This document shows, in pieces, positions 45,252 to 53,999 of a DNA stretch of 64,000 bases. The stretch covers positions 41,688 through 105,687 of the forward strand of contig NZ_CANMTQ010000014.1 in assembly GCF_947500835.1 (NCBI RefSeq), read 5' to 3'. The position numbers and the translations under genes are program-made. The notes under the pieces are model-generated. The model searched no databases. It was not told the origin of the DNA and saw nothing but the letters and a program-made list of their open reading frames with translations. This stretch comes from an uncultured Halomonas sp. GTDB taxonomy: Bacteria; Pseudomonadota; Gammaproteobacteria; Pseudomonadales; Halomonadaceae. Each line of letters begins with the position of its first letter. The first letter of the stretch is position 1.

Positions 45252-46629
45252 TGTGTGCGCTACCGATATCGCCATCATCGGCGCCGGCCCGGCGGGCATG
45301 GCGGCGGCGGTGCGCCTTGCAAAAGTAGGGCATCGCCCGGTGGTGTTCGATATGAACGCTACCCCAGGCGGGCAGATCTACCGTCAGCTCAGCGAGCTCC
45401 AGGTGAGCGAGGCCGTGATGGGCAAGGATTACGCGCGCGGCCGTGAGCTGATCGACGCCTTCCAGCGGGCCGACATCGATTATCGCCCCGGCACTCGCGT
45501 GTGGTGGGCGGACAACGACGCCTTGGGCACCAGCCTGGGCGTGCTGGAAAAGGGGCAGACCCAGCATTGGCAGGCCAGACAGCTGATTCTTGCCGGTGGC
45601 GCCATGGAGCGCGGCTGGCCGTTTCGCGGCTGGCAATTGCCCGGTGTCATGAATGCCGGCGCCGCGCAAATCCTGCTCAAGCAAGGGGCGTTGGTACCTG
45701 CTACACCACCCGTTTTGGCGGGTACCGGGCCGCTACTCTATTTGCTGGCCTGGCAATACCTGCGTGCCGGCATCCCACCTAGCCTGATTCTGGATACCGC
45801 GCCGGCCACACGCTATGGCGAAGTGGTAAGACAATCTCGTCGGGCCTGGTTCGCGCGAAGCTATCTGTTCAAGGGCGCACGCATGATCGGTGCCCTCAAG
45901 CGCGCGGGCGTACCCATTCATCAAGGCATCACCACTCTTGAGGCGCAAGGTGACAAGGCCGTCGAGAGCATTGGGTATCGCCATCGGGGGCAATGGAAAA
46001 CCCACTCGACCGAGCTGCTGCTGACGCACTTTGGCGTGACTCCCGAGCCTCAGCTGGCGCGCAGTCTGGGGCTGACGCACCATTGGCATGCGAGTCAGCA
46101 ATCCTTCGTGCCCCAGCGTGACGACACTCTGGCGGTCGGTGCCAACCTCTGGATCGCCGGCGACGGGGGTGGCATCGGTGGCGCCATCAACGCCGAGCGA
46201 GAAGGCCAACTGGCTGCGCTGGCTGTGTTGGACAAGATCGGGCAAGGCGATCCGGAATGGCAGCGAGAACGGCACGCGCTACTCAAGGCACGCCGCCGTG
46301 ATCTCGAGGCGCGCAGCCTGCTCGAAAGTATGTTCCGTCTGCCCGAAGCGTGGCTCGATGACCAGCCCGAGGAGACGCTGGTGTGCCGCTGCGAGAGCGT
46401 CAGTCGCGGCGAACTCGATCGGGCCATCGCCCAGGGCGGCGCGGGGCCGAATCAACTCAAGGCGTTCACCCGCTGCGGCATGGGGCCGTGCCAGGGGCGC
46501 CAGTGCGGCGAGAGCGTCACCCGGCTGCTGGCCCGGCGCCTCGGCTGGACGCCGGAGGCCGTCGGCTACTACCACATTCGCCCGCCGGTTCACTCGATCA
46601 CCCTCGGGGAACTGGCGACGAAAGAATAA
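45241..46629 (+). CDS. FAD/NAD(P)-binding and BFD-type (2Fe-2S) subunit of the amine dehydrogenase
   Basis: A 462-residue disulfide-reductase-fold protein: IAIIGAGPAGMAAAVRLAKVG at the N-terminus, the NAD-like and second FAD motifs later (VGANLWIAGDGGGIGGAINA). The C-terminal BFD-like cluster site has CRCESVSRGEL and RCGMGPCQGRQCG. It matches HcnB and the large subunits of opine oxidases. ATG 45241 (or 45244) is preceded by GGGAGG; the open frame upstream belongs to the overlapping ferredoxin gene. Confidence 0.88.
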   Translation: MMPDVCATDIAIIGAGPAGMAAAVRLAKVGHRPVVFDMNATPGGQIYRQLSELQVSEAVMGKDYARGRELIDAFQRADIDYRPGTRVWWADNDALGTSLGVLEKGQTQHWQARQLILAGGAMERGWPFRGWQLPGVMNAGAAQILLKQGALVPATPPVLAGTGPLLYLLAWQYLRAGIPPSLILDTAPATRYGEVVRQSRRAWFARSYLFKGARMIGALKRAGVPIHQGITTLEAQGDKAVESIGYRHRGQWKTHSTELLLTHFGVTPEPQLARSLGLTHHWHASQQSFVPQRDDTLAVGANLWIAGDGGGIGGAINAEREGQLAALAVLDKIGQGDPEWQRERHALLKARRRDLEARSLLESMFRLPEAWLDDQPEETLVCRCESVSRGELDRAIAQGGAGPNQLKAFTRCGMGPCQGRQCGESVTRLLARRLGWTPEAVGYYHIRPPVHSITLGELATKE

Positions 46630-46695
46630 CCTCGGGCGTATTCGCAATGGCTCTCTCCCGGGGCTTTGAGTGTCACAACAACAAGTGAGGTAATG

Positions 46696-47451
46696 ATGAT
46701 GAACAAGACGATAATAGCCGGCCTAGTGGCCACGACCATGCTGCTTGGTGCAAACGCCCAGGCGCAGCAGGACCCGCTTCGAATCGGCGTGGACATTCCT
46801 TACGAGCCGTATCAATACAAGCTGCCCGACGGCACCATCACCGGCTTCGAAGTGGAGCTCGTCGAAGCCGCCTGCGAGCAGATGCAGCGCGAATGCCGGT
46901 GGGTCGAGCAGGCCTGGGATGGCATCATTCCCGGTCTGCAGGCACGCAAGTACGATTTCATCGCCTCGTCGATGAATATCACCGAGGATCGGTCCCGGCA
47001 GGTGCTGTTCTCCGAGCCCTATTTCCAGGTGCCTTCGGTATGGGTCGCCCAGGCGGATGGCGACTTCGACCCGGAGGAGGGCGATCTTGAGGGGGCGACC
47101 GTCGGCGTGCAGCAGGGCACCATCCAGGATGAGTACGTCACCCAGTTCTACCCCAAGGCCGAGGTCCGCCGCTATGGGGATTCCGGCGCCGTGGTCAACG
47201 ACATGCAGGCCCAGCGCCTGGACCTGGTGTTCACCGCCTTTCCGCTGGCCCAGGAAACACTTTTTGGCAACGATCAATTCACCCGCGTCGGCGAACTGGT
47301 TACCGGCCCCGAGTCGATCTACGGGCCGGGAATCGGTGCCGCCTTCCGCAAGCGCGACAAGGACCTGGTCGAGTCCTTCAACGCGGCGATGGAAAAGGTC
47401 AAGGAAGACGGTACCTTCGACGAACTGCACGAGAAGTATTTCGAGCAGTGA
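46696..47451 (+). CDS. Amino-acid-type ABC transporter solute-binding protein
   Basis: A periplasmic binding protein of family 3 (about 251 residues): signal peptide (TIIAGLVATTMLLGANAQAQ), then LRIGVDIPYEPYQYKLPDG, the typical first strand, and GVQQGTIQDEYV and GAAFRKRDKDLVESFNAAM. Family 3 proteins bind polar amino acids or opines. Three consecutive ATGs (46693, 46696, 46699) follow GAGG; the middle one was taken. It follows the dehydrogenase genes with a 66-base gap. No permease or ATPase gene accompanies it in the window, so the transporter may share components encoded elsewhere. Confidence 0.9.
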   Translation: MMNKTIIAGLVATTMLLGANAQAQQDPLRIGVDIPYEPYQYKLPDGTITGFEVELVEAACEQMQRECRWVEQAWDGIIPGLQARKYDFIASSMNITEDRSRQVLFSEPYFQVPSVWVAQADGDFDPEEGDLEGATVGVQQGTIQDEYVTQFYPKAEVRRYGDSGAVVNDMQAQRLDLVFTAFPLAQETLFGNDQFTRVGELVTGPESIYGPGIGAAFRKRDKDLVESFNAAMEKVKEDGTFDELHEKYFEQ

Positions 47452-47462
47452 AGCCTGGATTT

Positions 47463-48002
47463 TCACTTCACCAGCGCAAGCACCTCGCGAAACCGGGGGT
47501 GCTTGCAGTGGTGCAGCCATTCGAACACTACCATCTCACTAGTGACGGGCCAGGCGCCGGCGTCCCGGGCGCGTTCGATGGCGGCGGCCTTGTCGAGTGG
47601 ATTGCGAGAGGCGACAGCATCACTGACCAGCCGCACCCGGTAGTTGTGTCGCAGCAGGCCTAGCACGGTTTGCAGCACGCAGACATGCGCCTCGCAGCCC
47701 ACCACGATCACCTCGTCTCGCCCAGGCTCGATCGTTTCAAGCAGGGGTGTTTCGATGCAGGCATCAAAATGAATCTTGGTAACCATTTCATCGCACAGTT
47801 CGCCTAGCGGCGAAACACTGGGTCCAAGGCTTAGTGGGTTTTGTTCGGTGCCGATGACGGGGATTTCGAGTAGCCTTGCCGCATCGATGAGTACCCGGGC
47901 ACGGGCGACGATGTTTTCGGCTTCGTGAATCACCGGCATGAGCCGTTCCTGCAAATCCACGACAAGCAGCGTCGAGCGTTCCGCATTACATGGCGCATTC
48001 AT
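47463..48002 (-). CDS. Isochorismatase-family cysteine hydrolase (YcaC-like)
   Basis: A 179-residue hydrolase with the family triad Asp16 (LLVVDLQERL), Lys76 (MVTKIHFDA) and Cys108 (VGCEAHVCVLQT). Members hydrolyse amide or vinyl-ether bonds; YcaC-like forms have unknown physiological substrates. It is transcribed towards the binding-protein gene, with the stops 11 bases apart, so it is a separate unit. The first codons (MNAPCNAERS) come from ATG 48002. Confidence 0.9.
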   Translation of the reverse strand: MNAPCNAERSTLLVVDLQERLMPVIHEAENIVARARVLIDAARLLEIPVIGTEQNPLSLGPSVSPLGELCDEMVTKIHFDACIETPLLETIEPGRDEVIVVGCEAHVCVLQTVLGLLRHNYRVRLVSDAVASRNPLDKAAAIERARDAGAWPVTSEMVVFEWLHHCKHPRFREVLALVK

Positions 48003-48201
48003 GATGGTATTTCCTCAAAAAGCGTGATTGCGAGCTAAGGCTTCTATAATCAGAATGCCACATCATTCCATGCCTGCTGTAAGCAGTGTGACTACGTCGC
48101 TGCGGTAAATTTCTCAGGCATGTTGTGGCAGCCCCCTTCAGTTTCATGATACGACAGACAAGAGTTCGTTGATCTTGATTTCCAATGCATGGACAGATTG
48201 C

Positions 48202-48915
48202 ATGTTTCTCGATGATTACTACACGGTCAGGGATGGACGTTTCTGCATTTCCGCCGAACAGGCCAGTCGTTTCGCCAAGCAGATGGCGGATGACTACAAT
48301 CCGATTCACGACCCGGATGCGCGGCGTTTTTGCGTGCCTGGGGATCTCCTGTTTGCCTTGGTGCTGGCGCGGTACGGCGTGTCCCAGCAAATGCGCTTCT
48401 ATTTTCGTGGCATGGTGGGCGCGGACATGCCCCTGGAAATCAATGAGCGCGCCGATAATACCCTTGGCATGAGCGATACGTCCGGCAAGGAGGTGTTGAT
48501 TGTGGAGCGCAGCGGTGAGGCAAGCGTCGATCCGGCGGTAATCGAAGCCTTCACCTGTCGCTATATCGCCTTTTCCGGGCACAACTTCCCGCACTATCTC
48601 CAGCCGCTGATGGAACAGCAGGGGGTCATGTTCAACCCTCAGCGTCCGCTGGTGATCTACGACAGCATGGGCTTCACCTTAAGCTCATTGGATATTGCCT
48701 CGCTCGAGGTCGAATTTGCCGGCTCCTCTTTTGAGGTCAACGGCAAGCGAGGCGACGCCCATCTTGAATTCAAGATGGTCAGCCAAGGCGTGACAGTCGG
48801 AGAGGGATCGAAGAAGCTGGTGGTCAGTGGCCTTCGCCCCTACGATGCCACGGTCATGGATGAGTTCGTCGATGACTTCGAGCGGCGCAAGGCGCTGTGT
48901 GAGCAATTGAATTGA
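48202..48915 (+). CDS. DUF3581 family protein
   Basis: A 237-residue conserved cytoplasmic protein of unknown function. MFLDDYYTVRDGRFCISAEQ, then ASRFAKQMADDYNPIHDPDA and FCVPGDLLFALVLARYGVSQ, match the DUF3581 family, which is common in marine gammaproteobacteria. The N-terminal part has a MaoC/hot-dog-like look (ADDYNPIHD), suggesting an acyl-thioester binding fold; that is my inference. The frame opens 33 bases earlier, but ATG 48202 matches the family start. Confidence 0.8.
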   Translation: MFLDDYYTVRDGRFCISAEQASRFAKQMADDYNPIHDPDARRFCVPGDLLFALVLARYGVSQQMRFYFRGMVGADMPLEINERADNTLGMSDTSGKEVLIVERSGEASVDPAVIEAFTCRYIAFSGHNFPHYLQPLMEQQGVMFNPQRPLVIYDSMGFTLSSLDIASLEVEFAGSSFEVNGKRGDAHLEFKMVSQGVTVGEGSKKLVVSGLRPYDATVMDEFVDDFERRKALCEQLN

Positions 48916-48960
48916 ATAAATAAGCTGAGTGAACAAACAGACTGATGTCGAGAGGAAAGT

Positions 48961-49416
48961 ATGGCAATTGCAATCGCATTACACCTATTAGCTGCTGTGG
49001 TCTGGGTAGGAGGCATGTTCTTCGCCTATGTGGCGTTGCGCCCGGTGGCGGGTAGCTTGCTCGAACGGCCCATGAGGTTGACGCTCTGGAGCCAGGTATT
49101 CCGCCGTTTCTTTCCCTGGGTATGGGTATCGATTGCAGTATTGCTGGCGACCGGTTTCTGGCTGATCTTCGTCGGCTATGGCGGCATGGCCAATGTGGGC
49201 GGCCACGTGCATTCGATGCTGGCCCTGGGCATCGTGATGATGCTGATCTTCGCTCATCTCTATTTCGCCCCGTTCAAGCGTTTGAAGAAGGCAGTAAGCG
49301 AGCAGACCTGGTCCGAGGGTGGCGCCCAACTCAACAAGATTCGTCTGACGATCGCCATCAATCTGGCGTTGGGGCTGCTGGTCACGGTGATTGGTTCCGC
49401 AGGGCGCTATTTGTAG
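48961..49416 (+). CDS. CopD-family integral membrane protein
   Basis: 151 residues with four membrane helices (IALHLLAAVVWVGGMFFAYVAL; VWVSIAVLLATGFWLIF; VHSMLALGIVMMLIFAHLYF; IAINLALGLLVTVIG). The conserved histidines (LHLLAAVVWVGGMFF, VHS, AHLYF) are those of the CopD domain, linked to copper handling or to haem-type electron transfer. The AGGAAAG ribosome site lies before ATG 48961. The neighbours do not point to copper resistance. Confidence 0.85.
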   Translation: MAIAIALHLLAAVVWVGGMFFAYVALRPVAGSLLERPMRLTLWSQVFRRFFPWVWVSIAVLLATGFWLIFVGYGGMANVGGHVHSMLALGIVMMLIFAHLYFAPFKRLKKAVSEQTWSEGGAQLNKIRLTIAINLALGLLVTVIGSAGRYL

Positions 49417-49464
49417 AAAACGCTATCCACAAGGTGATGAAGGGAAAACGTAGGAGATCACGGA

Positions 49465-50259
49465 ATGATCCATATCAAATCGCGTCGCTATCCGCTGCTT
49501 GCAATATCTACGGCTCTGATATTGGCCGGCTGTACCGGCATGGGCGATCGGGCGCCGCAAGTAACGCCGCCAGGCAAGCAGGAAACCACCAAGACCAACG
49601 TACTCGAAGCCGGGGCGACGGCGTTGCAAACCACCGCGCCTCTCGGGCCGATGAACGTCTATCTGGTCGGCTTTCATCCCATGAAGAACGACCCTGCCCA
49701 TCAAATGGAAGCGCACCATTTCTGCACCCAGAAGAACGAGGATTTCGCTCAGTGCACGCTTTTCGACGGCAATACCGCCCAGGCCAATCTCAACGGCATC
49801 GAGTACATCATCTCCGAGCGCCTGTTCGAGCAGCTTCCCGAACAGGAAAAGCAGTACTGGCACCCGCACAACGGTGAAATTCTCTCGGGTCAGCTCGTCG
49901 CACCCGGCCTGCCGGACAAGGCGGATCATGAATTGATGCAGACCAAGATGAATAGCTACGGCAAGACCTGGCATACCTGGGATACCAATCCGGATCAGAG
50001 CGGACAGGTTCAGCTGCCCCTGGGTGAGCCGCGTCTGGCCTGGTCATTCAACCGTTTCGGTCAGGCCCGAGAAGAGCTCATCAAGCAGCGTGACCAGAGC
50101 ATGAACATCGATACCCAGGAGCGTCGCCGCGCACGTCAGGATCTGATTCCCTTGGCCAATCCGCAGCGCGGCGTGGATGCGCTGAAAGGGCAGTTTCCCG
50201 GGCCGACGGATCCGATTCCTGGTGTAGTCGACAAGCAAAGCGTCACCACGACGCCCTAG
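49465..50259 (+). CDS. OBAP-family (DUF1264) lipoprotein
   Basis: A 264-residue protein with signal peptide and lipobox ILAGC (Cys23). The body has the oil-body-associated protein pattern: MNVYLVGFHPMKNDPAHQME, AHHFCTQKNEDFAQC, NGIEYIISERLFEQLPEQEK, HPHNGEILSGQLVAPGLP. Bacterial members are predicted envelope lipoproteins of unknown role. It precedes the RNase Z gene by 15 bases. Confidence 0.85.
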   Translation: MIHIKSRRYPLLAISTALILAGCTGMGDRAPQVTPPGKQETTKTNVLEAGATALQTTAPLGPMNVYLVGFHPMKNDPAHQMEAHHFCTQKNEDFAQCTLFDGNTAQANLNGIEYIISERLFEQLPEQEKQYWHPHNGEILSGQLVAPGLPDKADHELMQTKMNSYGKTWHTWDTNPDQSGQVQLPLGEPRLAWSFNRFGQAREELIKQRDQSMNIDTQERRRARQDLIPLANPQRGVDALKGQFPGPTDPIPGVVDKQSVTTTP

Positions 50260-50274
50260 GCGCGGACGGTACTC

Positions 50275-51240
50275 GTGGAAATCCTTTTTCTCGGCACGTC
50301 AGCGGGCGTTCCCACCAAGGCGCGCAACGTCACTGCCGCCGCGATCAAGAAGGCCAAAGGCAAGTCCTGGGTGTTGATCGACTGCGGCGAGGGCACTCAG
50401 CAACAGGTGTTGCGGACGTCCTTGTCCCTCATTAGGCTGGACGCCATTCTGATCACCCATGTGCATGGGGATCATTGCTACGGCCTGCCGGGGCTTCTTT
50501 CCAGCGCCTCCATGATGGGCAGAAAGTCATCTCTGACGATCATCGGACCGCAGCCGATCAAGGCGTTCCTCGATGCGGTGCAGGCAACCACTGGCCTGCA
50601 TCTGACCTACCCCATCGAATTCATCGATGTCGAGTCGCTGTTCGACCCTTTCCCCCTTCCCGATTTCAGAATCGAGGCCACGGCGTTATCTCATGGCGTT
50701 GCCTCCTACGCCTATGCCTTTACCGAAAAGGATATCGAGCGCAAGCTCGATCCCCAGCGCCTGGAAACGCTGGGAGTGGAGAGAGGTCCAGACTGGGGGC
50801 GGCTTCATCGTGGCGAGGAGGTAGTGCTGCAGAACGGTATTCGAGTAACAAAGGATGAGGTGTTACTGCCAGGGCGGCGACCCAGGAAAGTCGTGATCGC
50901 TGGTGACAACGACACACCAGGCGTGCTCGAGCATTTTTGTAAGGGCGCCGACGTGCTGGTACACGAGGCTACTTATACGCGAGACATCGTCGAGCGCCTT
51001 GGCACCAACAATCGGCATAGCACCGCAGTCGATGTGGCAAGCTTCGCGCAACGTATCGCTGTGGCAAATCTGGTGCTGACCCATTTCAGTCCGCGCTATC
51101 AATACGATCGTCGTGCCTCGCCGTCGATCGCGGATATCGAAAACGAGGCTTGCCATCATTATCAGGGACGGTTGTTTCTGGCGGATGACTTTGCCCATTA
51201 TCAACTCTCCCGAGAAGGCGAGTTGAGCCAAAAGGAGTAA
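50275..51240 (+). CDS. rnz: Ribonuclease Z / RNase BN
   Basis: A 321-residue metallo-beta-lactamase-fold nuclease that matures tRNA 3' ends. The metal ligands are THVHGDH (His62, His64, Asp66, His67), with further family residues in SHGVASYAYAFTE, AGDNDTPG and LTHFSPRY. The opening MEILFLGTSAGVPTKARNVT is diagnostic. The start is GTG 50275, with weak ribosome-site context. It is followed 6 bases later by the cyclodeaminase-like gene, so the two are probably co-transcribed. Confidence 0.93.
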   Translation: MEILFLGTSAGVPTKARNVTAAAIKKAKGKSWVLIDCGEGTQQQVLRTSLSLIRLDAILITHVHGDHCYGLPGLLSSASMMGRKSSLTIIGPQPIKAFLDAVQATTGLHLTYPIEFIDVESLFDPFPLPDFRIEATALSHGVASYAYAFTEKDIERKLDPQRLETLGVERGPDWGRLHRGEEVVLQNGIRVTKDEVLLPGRRPRKVVIAGDNDTPGVLEHFCKGADVLVHEATYTRDIVERLGTNNRHSTAVDVASFAQRIAVANLVLTHFSPRYQYDRRASPSIADIENEACHHYQGRLFLADDFAHYQLSREGELSQKE

Positions 51241-51246
51241 GCATTC

Positions 51247-51849
51247 ATGGAGTCTCAAGTATGGAGCATGTCGTTGGAAAGCTTTCGCGACGCCACGATC
51301 AAGCACGCGACGCCGGGATGCGGTGCGGTGGCGGCGGTAACCGCGACCAATGGTCTGGCATTGATACTCAAGGGATTGAGAATCAGCGAATCCAAGCATC
51401 CGGATGCCAAGCGGGCGGCGCTGATCGAGGAAGGTGAGGCCTTGCTGAAAAGACTCAGCGGTCATGCGGATGAAGATATCCAGGCCTTTGAAGCGTATCA
51501 AGATGCGCTGAAGCAGGTCCATGATGATAATGACAAACAAGCAGGACTGAATGAAGCGACGCAGAGGATCAATCGCGTGCCGCTGGCGATGGCAGAAACC
51601 TGCTGCGAGACGTTGAAGGTGGCGGTTTCCTCCCTGGCGCTTACCGATACCAATCTGAAAAGCGATGCGGTTGCGGGGGGCTTGCTACTTCACGCCGGCT
51701 TGAGCGCGGTCCTGCTCACCGTTGATGCCAATCTGTCAGGTATCGAGGATGAAGAGCGTCATGCGCAGATGAGCCAGTCCAGGCATACACTGCAAGAAGA
51801 GGCGGATCAAAAAATTGATTGGCTCAAGCAAGAACGCGCCAGTCTGTAA
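51247..51849 (+). CDS. Formiminotransferase-cyclodeaminase C-terminal-like protein
   Basis: A 200-residue, all-helical protein (SLESFRDATIKHATPGCGAV then AAVTATNGLALILKGLRIS; VPLAMAETCCETLKVAVSSL; SDAVAGGLLLHAGLSAVLL) of the cyclodeaminase (FTCD_C) family. Related enzymes release ammonia from formimino-tetrahydrofolate; stand-alone bacterial forms often act in folate metabolism, but the assignment here is by family only. AAGGAG lies 6 bases before ATG 51247. Confidence 0.8.
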   Translation: MESQVWSMSLESFRDATIKHATPGCGAVAAVTATNGLALILKGLRISESKHPDAKRAALIEEGEALLKRLSGHADEDIQAFEAYQDALKQVHDDNDKQAGLNEATQRINRVPLAMAETCCETLKVAVSSLALTDTNLKSDAVAGGLLLHAGLSAVLLTVDANLSGIEDEERHAQMSQSRHTLQEEADQKIDWLKQERASL

Positions 51850-51927
51850 CTCATCGCGCTATAGTGACACGGTTGTATCGGGAAACATCTATATAATTAA
51901 CCCTTTATATCTCAACAAGGATAACCA

Positions 51928-52860
51928 ATGGCAGGTGCCAGCTTACTTACGCTACTAGACGATATCGCGGCGATGCTCGATGACGTTTCCGTGATGACCA
52001 AGGTCGCCGCCAAGAAAACCGCTGGCGTGTTGGGGGACGATCTCGCGCTCAACGCGCAGCAGGTTACCGGCGTCAGAGCTGCTAGGGAGTTGCCGGTAGT
52101 CTGGGAGGTGGCAAAAGGCTCGTTTCGCAACAAGTTCATTCTTGTGCCGGCAGCGCTGTTGATCAGCGCTTTCATCCCTTGGATGGTTACCGTGCTGTTG
52201 ATGCTAGGGGGCGCTTTTTTGTGCTTTGAGGGCACGGAAAAACTGGCCCACAAGTTTCTGCATCCCGAGGATAAAGATGCCGAGAAGGCCAGAAAGGCCT
52301 TGACCGATCCCAACGTCGATCCGCGTCAGTTCGAGCAGAGAAAGATCAAGGCCGCCATTCGCACCGACTTCATACTTTCCGCGGAAATCATCGCCATCAC
52401 TTTGGGCACCGTGGCTGGCGCCGACATAATGCTGCAGATCATTGTCGTGTCCGGTATTGCCTTGTCGATGACAGTCGGAGTTTTTGGTCTGGTGGCGGGT
52501 ATCGTCAAGCTCGACGACCTGGGCATCTATCTCAGTGAGAAGAGTAGTTCTTTTGCACAGACCGTCGGCAATGGCATCGTCACCGCCGCGCCGTACCTGA
52601 TGAAGACGCTATCCTTCGTCGGCACCGCTGCCATGTTCATGGTCGGTGGCGGCATCCTGACCCACGGTCTGCCCCTCGTCGAGCACGCCATAGAAGACAT
52701 TGTCGACGTTGCCGGCGACATCCCCACTGCGGGCGCCATTTTGCAGCCGCTGGGATCGACGCTGTTCAACATGGCGTTTGGTCTGATCGTCGGCGCGGTA
52801 ATTTTGGGAATTATCGAAGGGGTCAAACGACTGAGGGGCAAGAGCGCAGCAAGCTCTTGA
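51928..52860 (+). CDS. DUF808 (YedI-like) inner-membrane protein
   Basis: A 310-residue integral membrane protein. MAGASLLTLLDDIAAMLDDV, SVMTKVAAKKTAGVLGDDLA, NAQQVTGVRAARELPVVWEV and GTEKLAHKF are characteristic of DUF808. Several hydrophobic segments follow (ILVPAALLISAFIPWMVTVL, AEIIAITLGTVAGADIML, LFNMAFGLIVGAVILGI). The function is unknown. The CAAGGAT ribosome site precedes ATG 51928. Confidence 0.9.
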   Translation: MAGASLLTLLDDIAAMLDDVSVMTKVAAKKTAGVLGDDLALNAQQVTGVRAARELPVVWEVAKGSFRNKFILVPAALLISAFIPWMVTVLLMLGGAFLCFEGTEKLAHKFLHPEDKDAEKARKALTDPNVDPRQFEQRKIKAAIRTDFILSAEIIAITLGTVAGADIMLQIIVVSGIALSMTVGVFGLVAGIVKLDDLGIYLSEKSSSFAQTVGNGIVTAAPYLMKTLSFVGTAAMFMVGGGILTHGLPLVEHAIEDIVDVAGDIPTAGAILQPLGSTLFNMAFGLIVGAVILGIIEGVKRLRGKSAASS

Positions 52861-52877
52861 ATATTCATCGAAGACGA

Positions 52878-53156
52878 CTATTGCTTATAAATGTTCTTTC
52901 GATGACCGATGCGAAGGACAAGAATTTTGAACGTCGTATCTTGAATATCGGCGACTATAAGATAGTCGCCAACCCGATACCGCCAGAAATCACCTAGCTC
53001 GGATCCGCGTAAGGGTTTGCCGTAGAGTCTTGGGTCATCGCAGGTGCGGATCCGCTCATCGAGAAAGCGCAGGATACGCCGGGTAGCTTCCGGATCTATC
53101 TTGCGCAGCATTTTTTGGCTTTCACGAGTCAGCTCAATCTTCCAGGCCATGCTCAC
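52878..53156 (-). CDS. RelE-type mRNA interferase toxin
   Basis: A 92-residue RelE/ParE-fold toxin: AWKIELTRESQKMLRKIDPE, YGKPLRGSELGDFWRYRVGD, YLIVADIQDTTFKILVLRIG, HRKNIYKQ. The C-terminal RIGHRKNIY is the RelE signature; such toxins cut mRNA in the ribosomal A site. ATG 53156 or 53150 may be used; both overlap the antitoxin gene end (stop 53134). Confidence 0.9.
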   Translation of the reverse strand: MSMAWKIELTRESQKMLRKIDPEATRRILRFLDERIRTCDDPRLYGKPLRGSELGDFWRYRVGDYLIVADIQDTTFKILVLRIGHRKNIYKQ

Positions 53157-53361
53157 GCATCACTTCATCAAGAGAAACCGTGCTGGTAGACCCAGCGCGT
53201 AGCTCGGTGAGTGCTTTCTCGGCTAAATAGACATCTTCGAGATCATCGAGATTGTCTTCGACCAGCTTGCGTATGTAGAAAGCCTTGGTGCGACCTGTCT
53301 GTTCTGCTAGATGAGTCAAACGCAGCTCGAGTTCTTCATCAAGCCTGACACTGGTAGGCAT
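53134..53361 (-). CDS. RelB/DUF6290-type antitoxin
   Basis: 75 residues with an N-terminal ribbon-helix-helix (MPTSVRLDEELELRLTHLAE, QTGRTKAFYIRKLVEDNL) and an acidic tail, as in antitoxins paired with RelE. AGGAGG lies 7 bases before ATG 53361. It overlaps the toxin gene by 23 bases, coupling the two. Confidence 0.9.
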   Translation of the reverse strand: MPTSVRLDEELELRLTHLAEQTGRTKAFYIRKLVEDNLDDLEDVYLAEKALTELRAGSTSTVSLDEVMREHGLED

Positions 53362-53516
53362 GATGGCCTCCTGAATACGGTGAATACAAGTAGTCTAGTT
53401 TGTTTCGACGAATCGCGGAAGTGCTGGCCACTGTCGTTTCATGAACGCCAAGAGTTGTTAGGCATGCATGTTGTACTACAGTATCGATTCACCTTATTCA
53501 AACTACAGGAGCAACA

Positions 53517-53993
53517 ATGAACGAGACCGAAACACGACATTTGCGCCGCTGCGTAGAACTTGCCACCGAAGCCCTGGAAGCCGGTGATGAGCCGTTTGGC
53601 AGCGTGCTGGTCAGCGCGGAGGGCAAGGTGCTGGCGGAAGATCGTAACCGTATTGCCAATGGGGATTCGACCCGGCATCCGGAATTCGCGCTGGCGCGCT
53701 GGGCCGCGGAGAACATGACGCCGGATGAGCGCGCCAAGGCGACCGTCTACACCTCCGGCGAACACTGCCCCATGTGCGCCGCTGCCCATGGCTGGGTAGG
53801 GCTAGGGCGTATCGTTTATGTGAGCTCTTCCGAGCAGCTGACGACCTGGCTTGCCGATCTCGGCGTCGGTACGCCGCCAGTACGACCGCTACCCATCCAG
53901 ACCATCGCGCCGGACATCCCCGTCGAGGGCCCCATTGCGGAGCTCGACGAGGAAGTACATGCCTTACATCGGCGGTTGCATGGCGGCAAATGA
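53517..53993 (+). CDS. Zinc-dependent nucleoside/nucleobase deaminase
   Basis: A 158-residue member of the cytidine/deoxycytidylate deaminase superfamily. Zinc motifs are HPE (His54-Pro-Glu56; usual HAE) and the second site SGEHCPMC with Cys84 and Cys87 (usual PCxxC). The order and the EPFGSVLV block fit guanine or cytosine deaminase-like enzymes rather than TadA, but the substrate is open. It is preceded by AGGAGC and converges with the GntP permease, the stops 6 bases apart. Confidence 0.85.
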   Translation: MNETETRHLRRCVELATEALEAGDEPFGSVLVSAEGKVLAEDRNRIANGDSTRHPEFALARWAAENMTPDERAKATVYTSGEHCPMCAAAHGWVGLGRIVYVSSSEQLTTWLADLGVGTPPVRPLPIQTIAPDIPVEGPIAELDEEVHALHRRLHGGK

Positions 53994-53999
53994 TAATGC

